DNA from: Actinomycetota bacterium
GTDB taxonomy: Bacteria; Actinomycetota; Actinomycetes; Streptosporangiales; Streptosporangiaceae
Reading direction: 5' to 3'
Length of the DNA stretch: 12,072 bases
Assembly: GCA_003161205.1 (NCBI GenBank)
Contig: PMOU01000351.1
Coordinates: 1 to 12,072, forward strand
Shown: positions 6,291-12,072 of the stretch, one piece after another
Layout of the letters: the number at the start of each line of letters is the position of its first letter
Numbering within the stretch: position 1 is the stretch's first letter
Translations under genes and position numbers: made by a program
The notes under the pieces: model-generated
What the model saw: only the letters and a program-made list of their open reading frames with translations
Database searches by the model: none
Told to the model about the DNA's origin: nothing

Positions 6291-7550
6291 CTACTGCGGC
6301 TCGTCTCCGACGATCACGGCGCCTCCGTGCCCCCAGGACATATACCGGTAGGTCAGGTTAATCAGGGTCGCCACCCGGTTGCGCCCGCCGAGCAGGTAGA
6401 CCAGGTGCAGGGCGAACCACGCCAGCCAGGCCAGCGTGCCGGTCAGCCGCAGTCCCCCGGCCAGCTGGACCACGGCGGATCGCCGCCCGATGGTGGCCAT
6501 CGTGCCCTTGTCGTGGTATTTGAACGGCTCGGTCGCTTCCTTGCCCTCCAGCCGGACGATCTGCGCGGCGGCGTGCCGCCCCATCTGGATGGCGGGCTGG
6601 GCCAGCTGCGGGGTGGGATCGTCGGGGTTGATCGCGATATCCCCGACCGCGAAGATCCGGTCCTGGCCTTGTACCCGCAGGTCGGGGCCGATCACGAGGC
6701 GGCCGTGCTTGCCCTGCGGCAAGCCCCAGCCGCCCACCTCCGCCGAGGCGGCCACGCCGGCCGCCCACACGGTGATGTCGCTCGGCAGGTCTTCGCCGTC
6801 GGCCAGGTGCACGTACTTGTCGGTGACCTCGGCGATCTCCGTTTTCAGCCGCACGTCGATGTCGCGGGCGTCCAGCTGCGCCTTGGCGTACTCGCGCAGC
6901 TTCTCGTTGAACGGCCCGAGCAGTGACGGTGACATCTCCACCAGCCGGACGTGCACCCGGGCCGGATCGACGTCGGGAAAGGTCGCGCCGAGCACGGTGG
7001 CGCGCAGCTCGGCCAGCGTGCCGGCCAGCTCCACGCCGGTGGCACCGCCGCCGACCACCGTAACGGTGAGATCGCCGCTGCTCACGCTCAGCCGCTCGAA
7101 GCCCGCCATCAGATGATCGCGCAGCACGATGGCGTCGGTGCGGGTGTACAGGGCGAAGGTGTGCTCGGCTGCCCCCTTGATGCCGAAGTAGGAGGCCGAC
7201 ACCCCGGTCGCCACGATGAGGTAGTCGTACCCGAACTCCAGGCCGTTGCTGAACGTGACGCGCCGGGACGCCGCGTCGATCGCGGTCAGCTCGCCGCGCC
7301 GGTAATTGGCCCCGTACCGCCGCGCGAAGCCGCCCGCCGGGTAGGCCACATCGCCGGGATTGAGCCCAGCCGTGGCTACCTGGTAGAGCAGCGGCTGGAA
7401 GGTGCTGTAGAGGTGGCCGTCGATCAGCGTGACCCGCAGGCCCGCCCGGGTGAGCTTCTTGATGGCGGAAAGGCCGCCGAACCCCGCACCGCAGATGATC
7501 ACGTGCGGGGCATCCGGGTCAGCCTGCCGTTTTCTCGCGATCGTCCTCAC
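6291..7550 (-). CDS. ndh: Type II NADH dehydrogenase (NDH-2), NAD(P)/FAD-dependent oxidoreductase
   Basis: 419 aa. It transfers electrons from NADH to the quinone pool without proton pumping, as a monotopic protein on the inner face of the membrane. The FAD-binding Rossmann motif GAGFGG is at 21-26. The NADH-binding motif GGGATG is at 167-172 and is followed by VELAG. The second FAD motif AVGDIA is at 301-306. LAQPAIQMGRHAA (316-328) corresponds to the conserved quinone-site region. Residues 370-388 are hydrophobic (LTGTLAWLAWFALHLVYLL), the usual C-terminal membrane anchor. The GTG start at 7550 has GGTAGGG 7 nt upstream and lies 32 bp inside the end of the YihY gene, indicating translational coupling. 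The Sco-like lipoprotein follows after 12 bp, so the pair links NADH oxidation to oxidase maturation. Length and motifs are normal. The symbol follows the family name. Confidence 0.93.
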   Translation of the reverse strand: MRTIARKRQADPDAPHVIICGAGFGGLSAIKKLTRAGLRVTLIDGHLYSTFQPLLYQVATAGLNPGDVAYPAGGFARRYGANYRRGELTAIDAASRRVTFSNGLEFGYDYLIVATGVSASYFGIKGAAEHTFALYTRTDAIVLRDHLMAGFERLSVSSGDLTVTVVGGGATGVELAGTLAELRATVLGATFPDVDPARVHVRLVEMSPSLLGPFNEKLREYAKAQLDARDIDVRLKTEIAEVTDKYVHLADGEDLPSDITVWAAGVAASAEVGGWGLPQGKHGRLVIGPDLRVQGQDRIFAVGDIAINPDDPTPQLAQPAIQMGRHAAAQIVRLEGKEATEPFKYHDKGTMATIGRRSAVVQLAGGLRLTGTLAWLAWFALHLVYLLGGRNRVATLINLTYRYMSWGHGGAVIVGDEPQ

Positions 7551-8505
7551 CTCCGAGCCCTACCGAGATGTCCATATCCTTGCGCCGTTTCTGTGCCTGC
7601 GCGTACAGCTCGTACGCGCGGCGGTCCTGTTCGGTGTACGGCGGTGGCGCGATGCTGCGTGGCCATAGCCGGTATGTACGTACCACGTTAATCTCGACCG
7701 CATAAAGGGTGAGCTCCGCCTCCAGGTACAGCCAGGCGATCAGGCCGAGCACGACGGCGAAAGTGCCGTACGACGTCGAGGCGTGGGCCAGCTGATGCGA
7801 CACGAAATAACCGCCGAAGGACTGCAGCACCTGCCAGATGACCGCACCGATGATGGCGCCGAGCCGCAGCTGCCGCCAGCTGATCTCCGATGCGGTGCCG
7901 AGCCGGAAGGCGAGCCAGAACACCCCGATGTTGAGCACCAGCGAGACCGCGATCGCCGCCACGGACGCGCCGAAGCCGGAGAGCACGTGGCCGGCCCCGC
8001 TCGCCAGCCCGGACACGATCGTGGTGCCGATCAGGCCCAGGCCGATGACCAGGATCAGCCCGAAGCTGCGCAGCCACGACCACGGGAATCCGGGCCGGCG
8101 GGTGATCGGGATCTCCCATACCGAGTTGAGCGCGTTCTGCATCGCGGTCGCCACGCTCCGGGAGCCGATGAACGTCCCGAGCAGGCCGATCACGAGGGCC
8201 AGCCCGGCCTCGTGGAGCCGGCCGATGTGGCCGAGCTGCGGGCCGATCACCGGATACTGCGCCAGCGCGGAGTTCAGCAGCTTTTTCTGCAGCGCCGGAT
8301 CATTCTTGAGCACGATGTCGACCACGGTCACCAGGACCAGCAGCAGCGGGAAAATCGCGGCGAAGGCGTAATAGGCGATCAGCGCGGCGAGGTTGCCGGC
8401 GCTATCGTCACCGAACTTCTTCCACACCGCGACCGGCACCGCCAGCCAGGCGTGCCGCTGCTGAAGCTCATCCGCCGCCCGGATAGCTCTTTTGGCCATG
8501 CTCAT
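7519..8505 (-). CDS. YihY/BrkB-family integral membrane protein
   Basis: 328 aa. About six membrane segments are visible, near residues 38-66, 98-116, 146-170, 180-202, 213-233 and 245-272. Two family signatures are clear: NLAALIAYYAFAAIFPLLLV in the first segment and YGTFAVVLGLIAWLYLEAEL in the last. Both termini are hydrophilic and probably cytoplasmic; the C-terminal tail (281-328) is charged. The family was once annotated as ribonuclease BN, which was a misassignment; its transport or envelope role is not established. The ATG at 8505 is followed by another ATG two codons later (8499), so the start is uncertain by two residues. The gene overlaps the start of ndh by 32 bp and lies 52 bp downstream of the beta-propeller gene, consistent with one transcription unit. 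Confidence 0.92.
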   Translation of the reverse strand: MSMAKRAIRAADELQQRHAWLAVPVAVWKKFGDDSAGNLAALIAYYAFAAIFPLLLVLVTVVDIVLKNDPALQKKLLNSALAQYPVIGPQLGHIGRLHEAGLALVIGLLGTFIGSRSVATAMQNALNSVWEIPITRRPGFPWSWLRSFGLILVIGLGLIGTTIVSGLASGAGHVLSGFGASVAAIAVSLVLNIGVFWLAFRLGTASEISWRQLRLGAIIGAVIWQVLQSFGGYFVSHQLAHASTSYGTFAVVLGLIAWLYLEAELTLYAVEINVVRTYRLWPRSIAPPPYTEQDRRAYELYAQAQKRRKDMDISVGLGGEDDREKTAG

Positions 8506-8557
8506 CGTCAGGGAGACCTACCCCGCCCGGGCGCATCCATCCGCCGGTAACCGGCCG

Positions 8558-10123
8558 TTAAAGGTTAAGCGCGACCAGCACCGGACGCAGGCACCCCTGG
8601 CCCGCGCTGGCCGCGGCCGACGGGCTGACGCCAGGGCTCGGCGTCGAACCAGCCGATGCGGACGTTGCCGGCCCGGCGGAGGTGCCGGGTGAGGTGGCCC
8701 GTGAGGTGAGCGGCGGGGTTGAGGTGGAGGTGGACGGCGAGGTGGGGGTGGGCGTGGGGGTGGGGGTCGGCTGCGGCGGGGTCGTCGGCGCGAGCTTGGT
8801 GCAGGCCGCGATCACGACCAGGTCACTGGCGGAGTCGGCGCTGCCGCCGATGCCGCCGAGATCGACGAAATAGTGCGGCCAGGGCAATCCGGCCGAGGCC
8901 AGCGTGACCCGCTGCATGGCGATGTCGTAAGCCCACGCGTCTCCGCTCGCACCCTGGTCGAGCCCGAGTGCTATGCCTGCCCGGACCACGTAGATGCCGG
9001 CCGACCCGTTGACCGCGGAGCCTGAGGCGGTCGCCTTGATCCGCCCGGTCTGCGGGTCGACGCCGATGAGATTGGATCCCTTGGTGAGGTAGAACCGCTG
9101 CGCGAGCGGGTCGGTGCCCTCGGACACCGCGCCACCGATGGTCCAGAGCGTGGCTCCGGTCGTACCGCTGTACGCGGTCACCCCGGCCGCCGAGGAGAAC
9201 AGGACCACGCCGTCGAGCGCGGCGCTGAGCGTGCCCAGGAACGACTCGCTCTCCAGCGGGCGGACGAGGAGTTCGGTCCCGGTCGTCAGGTCGATCCTGC
9301 GCAACGCCGTGACCGGCGCCGACCCCACGAAGCCGCCGGAGGAATCCGCCACGTACAGGTAGTCGCCGTCGGCCCGCCAGGCCTGCGCGACCGGGCCGGT
9401 GGGCTGCCGCCAGGATGCGTGGCCGGTGGCGTTGTCGTAACTTGTCACCGCGGTCGCGCCGACGATGACGGTATCCCGCGGGCCGCCCGCGACCGCCCCG
9501 CCGAACACGGCGGCCGGATACCGGCCCCGCTGGACGCCGTCCGAGCCGGACAGGACCACCTCGGTGCGCTTGGGGCTGCGGGCGGAGCCCGGAGAGGAAA
9601 CTCCCGCGGTAACCTCGCCCGGCCAGGTGCGCACGGAGATGATGGCCGCACCAGCGCCGAAGCCGGTCAGCGTCACCCGCCACCGCAGCGCCCCCGTCTG
9701 CGCGGAGTACCCGGCCACCGTCAGTCCCGAGCCGACGGCGACCATCCCGTCGCCGACGGACAGGTAGGCCAATCCGGAGGCCGGTTCCGTGCCGGTCAGC
9801 CCGGGCACGACGTCCCATGACCCGGACAGCGGCGCAGACCACCTGACCAGGCCCGGCACGGAACCAGGCCGGCAACCAGGCCGGCACGCTGACGGGGACG
9901 GCGCGCCGGCCGCACCCGACGTCGGGTAAGGCGCGAAGGCCACGGCCAGGAGCACGACCACCAGGGCCCAGCGTCGCAGCCGCGGAGAAGTACCCGCCGT
10001 GCCCAGCCGGACCCGGCCACCGATGCCGTGCGCGGCCCGGCGGCGCATCCGGCCGAGGAACCTGTGGGCTGCTCGCCGTCGCGTCCGCCTGGAGCCCTTG
10101 CGTCCCGGCCGCTGCGTCACCAT
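8558..10123 (-). CDS. Membrane-anchored PQQ-like beta-propeller protein with Pro/Thr/Ser-rich tail
   Basis: 521 aa from the ATG at 10123; an in-frame GTG at 10225 would add 34 residues. The N-terminus (2-51) is very basic (KGSRRTRRRAAHRF) and is followed by a hydrophobic segment at 49-68, so this is probably a signal anchor with the rest outside the cell. Residues about 90-440 hold repeated propeller blades of the PQQ/pyrrolo-quinoline type, each with a Y/D-x-x-TG-x-x-x-W-like turn: SAQTGALRW, DNATGHASW, DLTTGTELL, SGTTGATLW and DPQTGRIKA. No PQQ-dehydrogenase catalytic residues can be assigned, so a binding or scaffold role is more likely than enzymatic. Residues 446-509 are low-complexity Pro/Thr/Ser/Ala, resembling a cell-wall-spanning linker. 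The protein then ends in GCLRPVLVALNL. Four cysteines (80, 84, 441, 511) flank the propeller and tail and may form disulfides. It is the first gene of the minus-strand cluster. The start is uncertain; no strong ribosome site was seen. Confidence 0.82.
   Translation of the reverse strand: MVTQRPGRKGSRRTRRRAAHRFLGRMRRRAAHGIGGRVRLGTAGTSPRLRRWALVVVLLAVAFAPYPTSGAAGAPSPSACRPGCRPGSVPGLVRWSAPLSGSWDVVPGLTGTEPASGLAYLSVGDGMVAVGSGLTVAGYSAQTGALRWRVTLTGFGAGAAIISVRTWPGEVTAGVSSPGSARSPKRTEVVLSGSDGVQRGRYPAAVFGGAVAGGPRDTVIVGATAVTSYDNATGHASWRQPTGPVAQAWRADGDYLYVADSSGGFVGSAPVTALRRIDLTTGTELLVRPLESESFLGTLSAALDGVVLFSSAAGVTAYSGTTGATLWTIGGAVSEGTDPLAQRFYLTKGSNLIGVDPQTGRIKATASGSAVNGSAGIYVVRAGIALGLDQGASGDAWAYDIAMQRVTLASAGLPWPHYFVDLGGIGGSADSASDLVVIAACTKLAPTTPPQPTPTPTPTPTSPSTSTSTPPLTSRATSPGTSAGPATSASAGSTPSPGVSPSAAASAGQGCLRPVLVALNL
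8744..8766 (+). other. G-quadruplex-forming motif within the beta-propeller gene
   Basis: Four G-runs of 5, 3, 5 and 5 bases are separated by loops T, CGT and T on the plus strand, which is the template strand of this gene. The motif arises from the PTPTPTP codons of the low-complexity tail. Whether it folds or affects transcription cannot be told from sequence. Confidence 0.6.
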
Positions 10124-10177
10124 CCCACCGTAGGAGAACCATGGCCGTCCAATACGGCCGATCGCCGCAAACGTGAT

Positions 10178-10215
10178 CACCTGGCCTAAGCGTCGGCACC
10201 TGGCGCTAACGTTGG
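10178..10215. repeat. Two imperfect 19-bp tandem repeats in the divergent propeller/PEBP intergenic region
   Basis: CACCTGGCCTAAGCGTCGG (10178-10196) is followed directly by CACCTGGCGCTAACGTTGG (10197-10215), with 14 of 19 positions identical. They lie between two divergent start codons and could be a regulator site, although part would be coding if the propeller gene starts at 10225. Evidence is limited to the repeat and its position. Confidence 0.4.
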
Positions 10216-10243
10216 ATAAGTCCACGCCTATGAGGAAGTATCT

Positions 10244-10270
10244 GCCTCGATGAATTATCCGCCTCGATGA
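10244..10270 (+). repeat. 10-bp direct repeat just upstream of the PEBP gene
   Basis: GCCTCGATGA occurs at 10244-10253 and again at 10261-10270, with a 17-bp period. The second copy runs into the ribosome binding site of the PEBP gene. It may be a small local duplication in the 5' leader; function unknown. Confidence 0.4.
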
Positions 10271-10276
10271 GGAGGT
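10269..10276 (+). promoter_or_regulatory. Ribosome binding site of the PEBP gene
   Basis: A strong GAGGAGGT lies 5 nt before the ATG at 10282 and fixes that start. Confidence 0.8.
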
Positions 10277-10281
10277 AAGTC

Positions 10282-10818
10282 ATGACTGATCGTGCTCCGC
10301 TCCCCTATGACTTCTTGCCGGCCGTGCCGTCGTTCGAGCTGCACAGCGAGCACGTCGCGGACGGGGAGGCGATGTCGGGTCAGCACGTCTATGACGGGTT
10401 CGGCATGACGGGAGCGAATGTCTCCCCGTCGCTGTCCTGGTCCGGGTTCCCCGCCGAGACCAAGAGCTTCGCCGTCACCTGCTTTGACCCGGACGCGCCG
10501 ACCGGGTCCGGGTTCTGGCACTGGATCGTGCTCGACATCCCCGCCTCAGTGACCGAGCTCGAGGTGGGCGTGGCCGGGAACGCCGGCTCCGGCCTGCCCA
10601 AGGGCGCGTTCCACGTCCGTAACGACTACGGCGCCAAGGACTTCGGCGGAGCAGCCCCGCCGGCCGGGGACCCGCCGCACCGCTATGTGTTCGCGGTGCA
10701 CGCGCTCGACGTGGAGTCCCTGGGCGTCGACGACGAGATAACGCCCGCCGTGGCCGGGTTCAACCTGCGCTTCCACACGATCGCTCGCGCCCTGCTGATC
10801 CCGGTTTACGGCCACTGA
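10282..10818 (+). CDS. YbhB/YbcL family protein (phosphatidylethanolamine-binding / Raf kinase inhibitor-like)
   Basis: 178 aa, a normal length for bacterial PEBP-like proteins, with a strong ribosome site GAGGAGGT. The family ligand-site motifs are present: [13 protein letters not shown] (69-81), the YGAKDFGG turn (116-123, family pattern DYG--GYGG), and [13 protein letters not shown] (131-143). No signal peptide is visible, so it is cytoplasmic. Bacterial members bind small anionic ligands, but their physiological role is unsettled. Actinobacterial homologues are often annotated as kinase-inhibitor-like without proof. The gene diverges from the propeller gene with a 158-bp intergenic region and overlaps the 3' end of the convergent XRE regulator by 13 bp. 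Confidence 0.93.
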   Translation: MTDRAPLPYDFLPAVPSFELHSEHVADGEAMSGQHVYDGFGMTGANVSPSLSWSGFPAETKSFAVTCFDPDAPTGSGFWHWIVLDIPASVTELEVGVAGNAGSGLPKGAFHVRNDYGAKDFGGAAPPAGDPPHRYVFAVHALDVESLGVDDEITPAVAGFNLRFHTIARALLIPVYGH

Positions 10819-11942
10819 TCACGGAGCACGCCGCAGCTGGCGGGGTCGTAACCGGGAAGGCTGGCGAGCTGGGCGACCAGCCACGGCGACGTAAGCACTT
10901 TCAGCAGGCCCTGAACTTCCCGGGACGCGGCGTGCTTAGCGGGTAGCACCAGGTCGAACTGCTCGGCGGCGAGCGCGATGAAGTCCAGCCCGTACGCCAG
11001 CGCGGCGGGCTCGCTCGAGACGCCCGCGTCGGCGAGACCGCCGGCGATGGCCGCCGCCACCTGCAGGTGCCCGGCGGCCCGGCTGTCGTAGCCGGGGAGT
11101 TCGGCCGGGGTCAGGCGCAGGCGCGCGCACTCGCGGTCCAGGAGCGTGCGCGCTTGCGCGCCTGTCTCCCGGTTCACCAGCCGCAGCCCCTGGCGGGCGA
11201 CATCGTCCAGGCCGCGCACCCGCGTCCCGGGCCGCACCACCAGGCCCTCGCGCCAGGCGGCGAACCCCACCACCTCGGCGCCGCCGGGAATCGGTGTCAC
11301 CTGGCCGGCACCGCGCTCGCCGCCGGGTGAGTGCATGCCCGCGGCGTGCACCAGCCCGGCGGCGGCCAGCCGCAAGGCCTCGCCGCTGCCGCACGGCCAC
11401 CACGCGAACGCCACGGGCGGATCGAGCAGGGCCAGCGGGGTCTCCAGCAACGGCAGCGCCGGATCGCAGCCCGCCACCACCAGCGTGGGCCGTGGCGGCC
11501 CGATCGGCCGGACCTCGAGCGGCTCAGCTCCCCCGGTGGTGACGACTAGGCCGCCCGCCGCGCCGAAGCCCACCCGGGCGGCCATGTCCGCGTGCAGCGG
11601 CAGCGCGACGAAGGTGTCACCGACGGTCGCGAGCACGACCCGGGATCCCCGGTGGCCGGCCGGCGCCACCGGCCGCGCTAGCACCGGATCGGCGGGATCA
11701 CCCGGGCCGAACAGCTCCTCGACCGTCATGCCGAGCGCGCGGACCAGAGCCAGGGCGACCCGCAGCGAAGGATCCGAATGCCCGGACTCGACGGCGGACA
11801 CGGCCTGCCTGGTGACGCCGGCGACCCCCGCGAGCTGCTGCTGGGACAGGCCGCGGGCCTGCCGGGCCAGCCGCAGCCGCGCCCCGTGCGTCTGGGTGAC
11901 CTCCGCCGCGGCCCGGCCTGCTGACTCGCCAGCTTCCGTCAT
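10806..11942 (-). CDS. XRE-type HTH regulator fused to a periplasmic-binding-protein-like ligand domain
   Basis: 378 aa from the ATG at 11942, chosen because AGGGAGGT lies 6 nt upstream. The open frame extends to an ATG at 12005, but that lies inside the insertion-sequence end and has no ribosome site. Residues 20-77 are an XRE helix-turn-helix ([17 protein letters not shown], then [19 protein letters not shown]) and are followed by the usual VEELF. Residues about 150-350 match the PBP-like ligand domain seen in actinobacterial HTH proteins related to molybdate-type sensing: [28 protein letters not shown] and [19 protein letters not shown]. It probably represses or activates a promoter in response to a small ligand, possibly an oxyanion such as molybdate or tungstate. 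No transporter or cofactor genes are in the window, so the ligand is unproven. It converges on the PEBP gene with a 13-bp overlap. Confidence 0.88.
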   Translation of the reverse strand: MTEAGESAGRAAAEVTQTHGARLRLARQARGLSQQQLAGVAGVTRQAVSAVESGHSDPSLRVALALVRALGMTVEELFGPGDPADPVLARPVAPAGHRGSRVVLATVGDTFVALPLHADMAARVGFGAAGGLVVTTGGAEPLEVRPIGPPRPTLVVAGCDPALPLLETPLALLDPPVAFAWWPCGSGEALRLAAAGLVHAAGMHSPGGERGAGQVTPIPGGAEVVGFAAWREGLVVRPGTRVRGLDDVARQGLRLVNRETGAQARTLLDRECARLRLTPAELPGYDSRAAGHLQVAAAIAGGLADAGVSSEPAALAYGLDFIALAAEQFDLVLPAKHAASREVQGLLKVLTSPWLVAQLASLPGYDPASCGVLRDQWP

Positions 11943-11948
11943 GCCCCG

Positions 11949-11956
11949 ACCTCCCT
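11949..11956 (-). promoter_or_regulatory. Ribosome binding site deciding the start of the XRE regulator
   Basis: On the minus strand AGGGAGGT lies 6 nt before the ATG at 11942. This supports that start over the upstream in-frame ATG at 12005. Confidence 0.75.
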
Positions 11957-11998
11957 GTTCCCGAGCATTGCTTGACAACAGCACTCTATGATCCGGGG

Positions 11999-12072
11999 TT
12001 GACATCCTCCCCCGCCTGAAGGCGAGGGATTCCAGCTACTACGCCGATGGGAGCAGCAGTTGAGGTTCGCGG
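11999..12072 (-). mobile_element. Terminal end of an IS200/IS605-family (TnpB-type) element, continuing beyond the window
   Basis: TTGACATCCTCC followed by the hairpin CCCGCC-TGAA-GGCGAGGG and ATTCC is the characteristic end of actinobacterial IS200/IS605 elements carrying tnpB. The boundary is placed at TTGA (11999-12002), the complement of the TCAA right-end cleavage tetranucleotide known for IS608. The body of the element lies to the right, outside the window. These elements make no target duplication, so none is expected. Confidence 0.7.
12039..12072 (-). CDS. Possible extreme C-terminus of a TnpB-type protein (partial)
   Basis: In one minus-strand frame the last residues read REPQLLLPSA before a TAG at 12039-12041. 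An REP-like tail shortly before the terminal hairpin is typical of actinobacterial TnpB proteins. A second minus-strand frame stays open through the hairpin as AGIPRLQAGEDVN and stops at 11986-11988; such read-through ends are also common in annotated copies. Ten residues cannot settle which frame is used or whether the gene is intact. Confidence 0.3.
   Translation of the reverse strand, partial: REPQLLLPSA

Larger units (their letters stand above)
11979..12072 (-). ncRNA. Putative TnpB right-end (omega/re) RNA, 3' part with guide region
   Basis: On the minus strand the sequence from the window edge runs through a GC-rich hairpin (12029-12008, loop TTCA) and GGATG to TCAA (12002-11999). This is the layout of the 3' scaffold of guide RNAs made from the right end of IS200/IS605 and TnpB-only elements. 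The stem has a single C/A mismatch in plus-strand sense (12012/12025), which becomes a G-U wobble in a minus-strand RNA and so favours that direction. The flanking 16-20 nt (about 11998-11979) would be the guide. The rest of the RNA and the nuclease gene lie outside the window. Whether it is transcribed is unknown. Confidence 0.5.

Noticed and set aside
5556..6926. 456-codon plus-strand open frame antisense to the Sco and ndh genes
   Set aside because: It spans two well-recognised genes on the other strand. Its translation is rich in Gly, Arg, His and Gln with no domain, as expected for antisense reading of GC-rich DNA.
8823..10199. 458-codon minus-strand frame within the beta-propeller gene
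   Set aside because: It is an out-of-frame shadow, arginine-rich and without repeats, while the other frame shows regular propeller blades and a signal anchor.
11942..12005. N-terminal extension of the XRE regulator to the ATG at 12005
   Set aside because: It would start inside the mobile-element end, has no ribosome site, and the ATG at 11942 has an excellent one.

Overview
The window comes from a very GC-rich, Streptomyces-like filamentous actinomycete. The codon bias, GTG starts, alanine/arginine-rich proteins, ECF-type sigma factor and TPR-CHAT protein all fit this, but nothing fixes the genus. Coding density is high and no gene-free stretch exceeds 300 bases. I see no tRNA, rRNA or CRISPR array.

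Left region (1-5058): a putative signalling/proteolysis module. It starts with the 3' end of an ECF-type sigma factor. A 151-aa actinobacterial protein with a helical N-terminus and a predicted beta-sandwich overlaps the sigma stop by 8 bp. A large TPR-CHAT (caspase-like) protease converges on this pair with a 10-bp gap. Divergent from the CHAT gene, across a 267-bp intergenic region with a perfect 12-bp inverted repeat and three to four 20-23-bp direct repeats, is a subtilisin-family (S8) serine protease with no signal peptide. The catalytic residues of both proteases are intact. TPR-CHAT plus a sigma factor plus a small partner recalls the Csx29/Csx30/RpoE arrangement of type III-E CRISPR, but no CRISPR parts are visible here.

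Middle region (5133-10123): four minus-strand genes, probably largely co-transcribed. In transcription order they encode a membrane-anchored beta-propeller protein with a Pro/Thr/Ser tail, a YihY/BrkB-family membrane protein, a type II NADH dehydrogenase and a lipoprotein fusing a Sco1/SenC copper chaperone domain to a TlpA-like domain that has lost its cysteines. The last two point to respiratory electron transport and cytochrome oxidase maturation.

Right region (10124-12072): a divergently transcribed PEBP/YbhB-family protein, then a convergent XRE-type regulator fused to a periplasmic-binding-protein-like ligand domain. At the right edge lies the terminal hairpin of an IS200/IS605-type (TnpB) element. 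It is oriented so that its right-end RNA would run out of the element into the regulator's upstream region.
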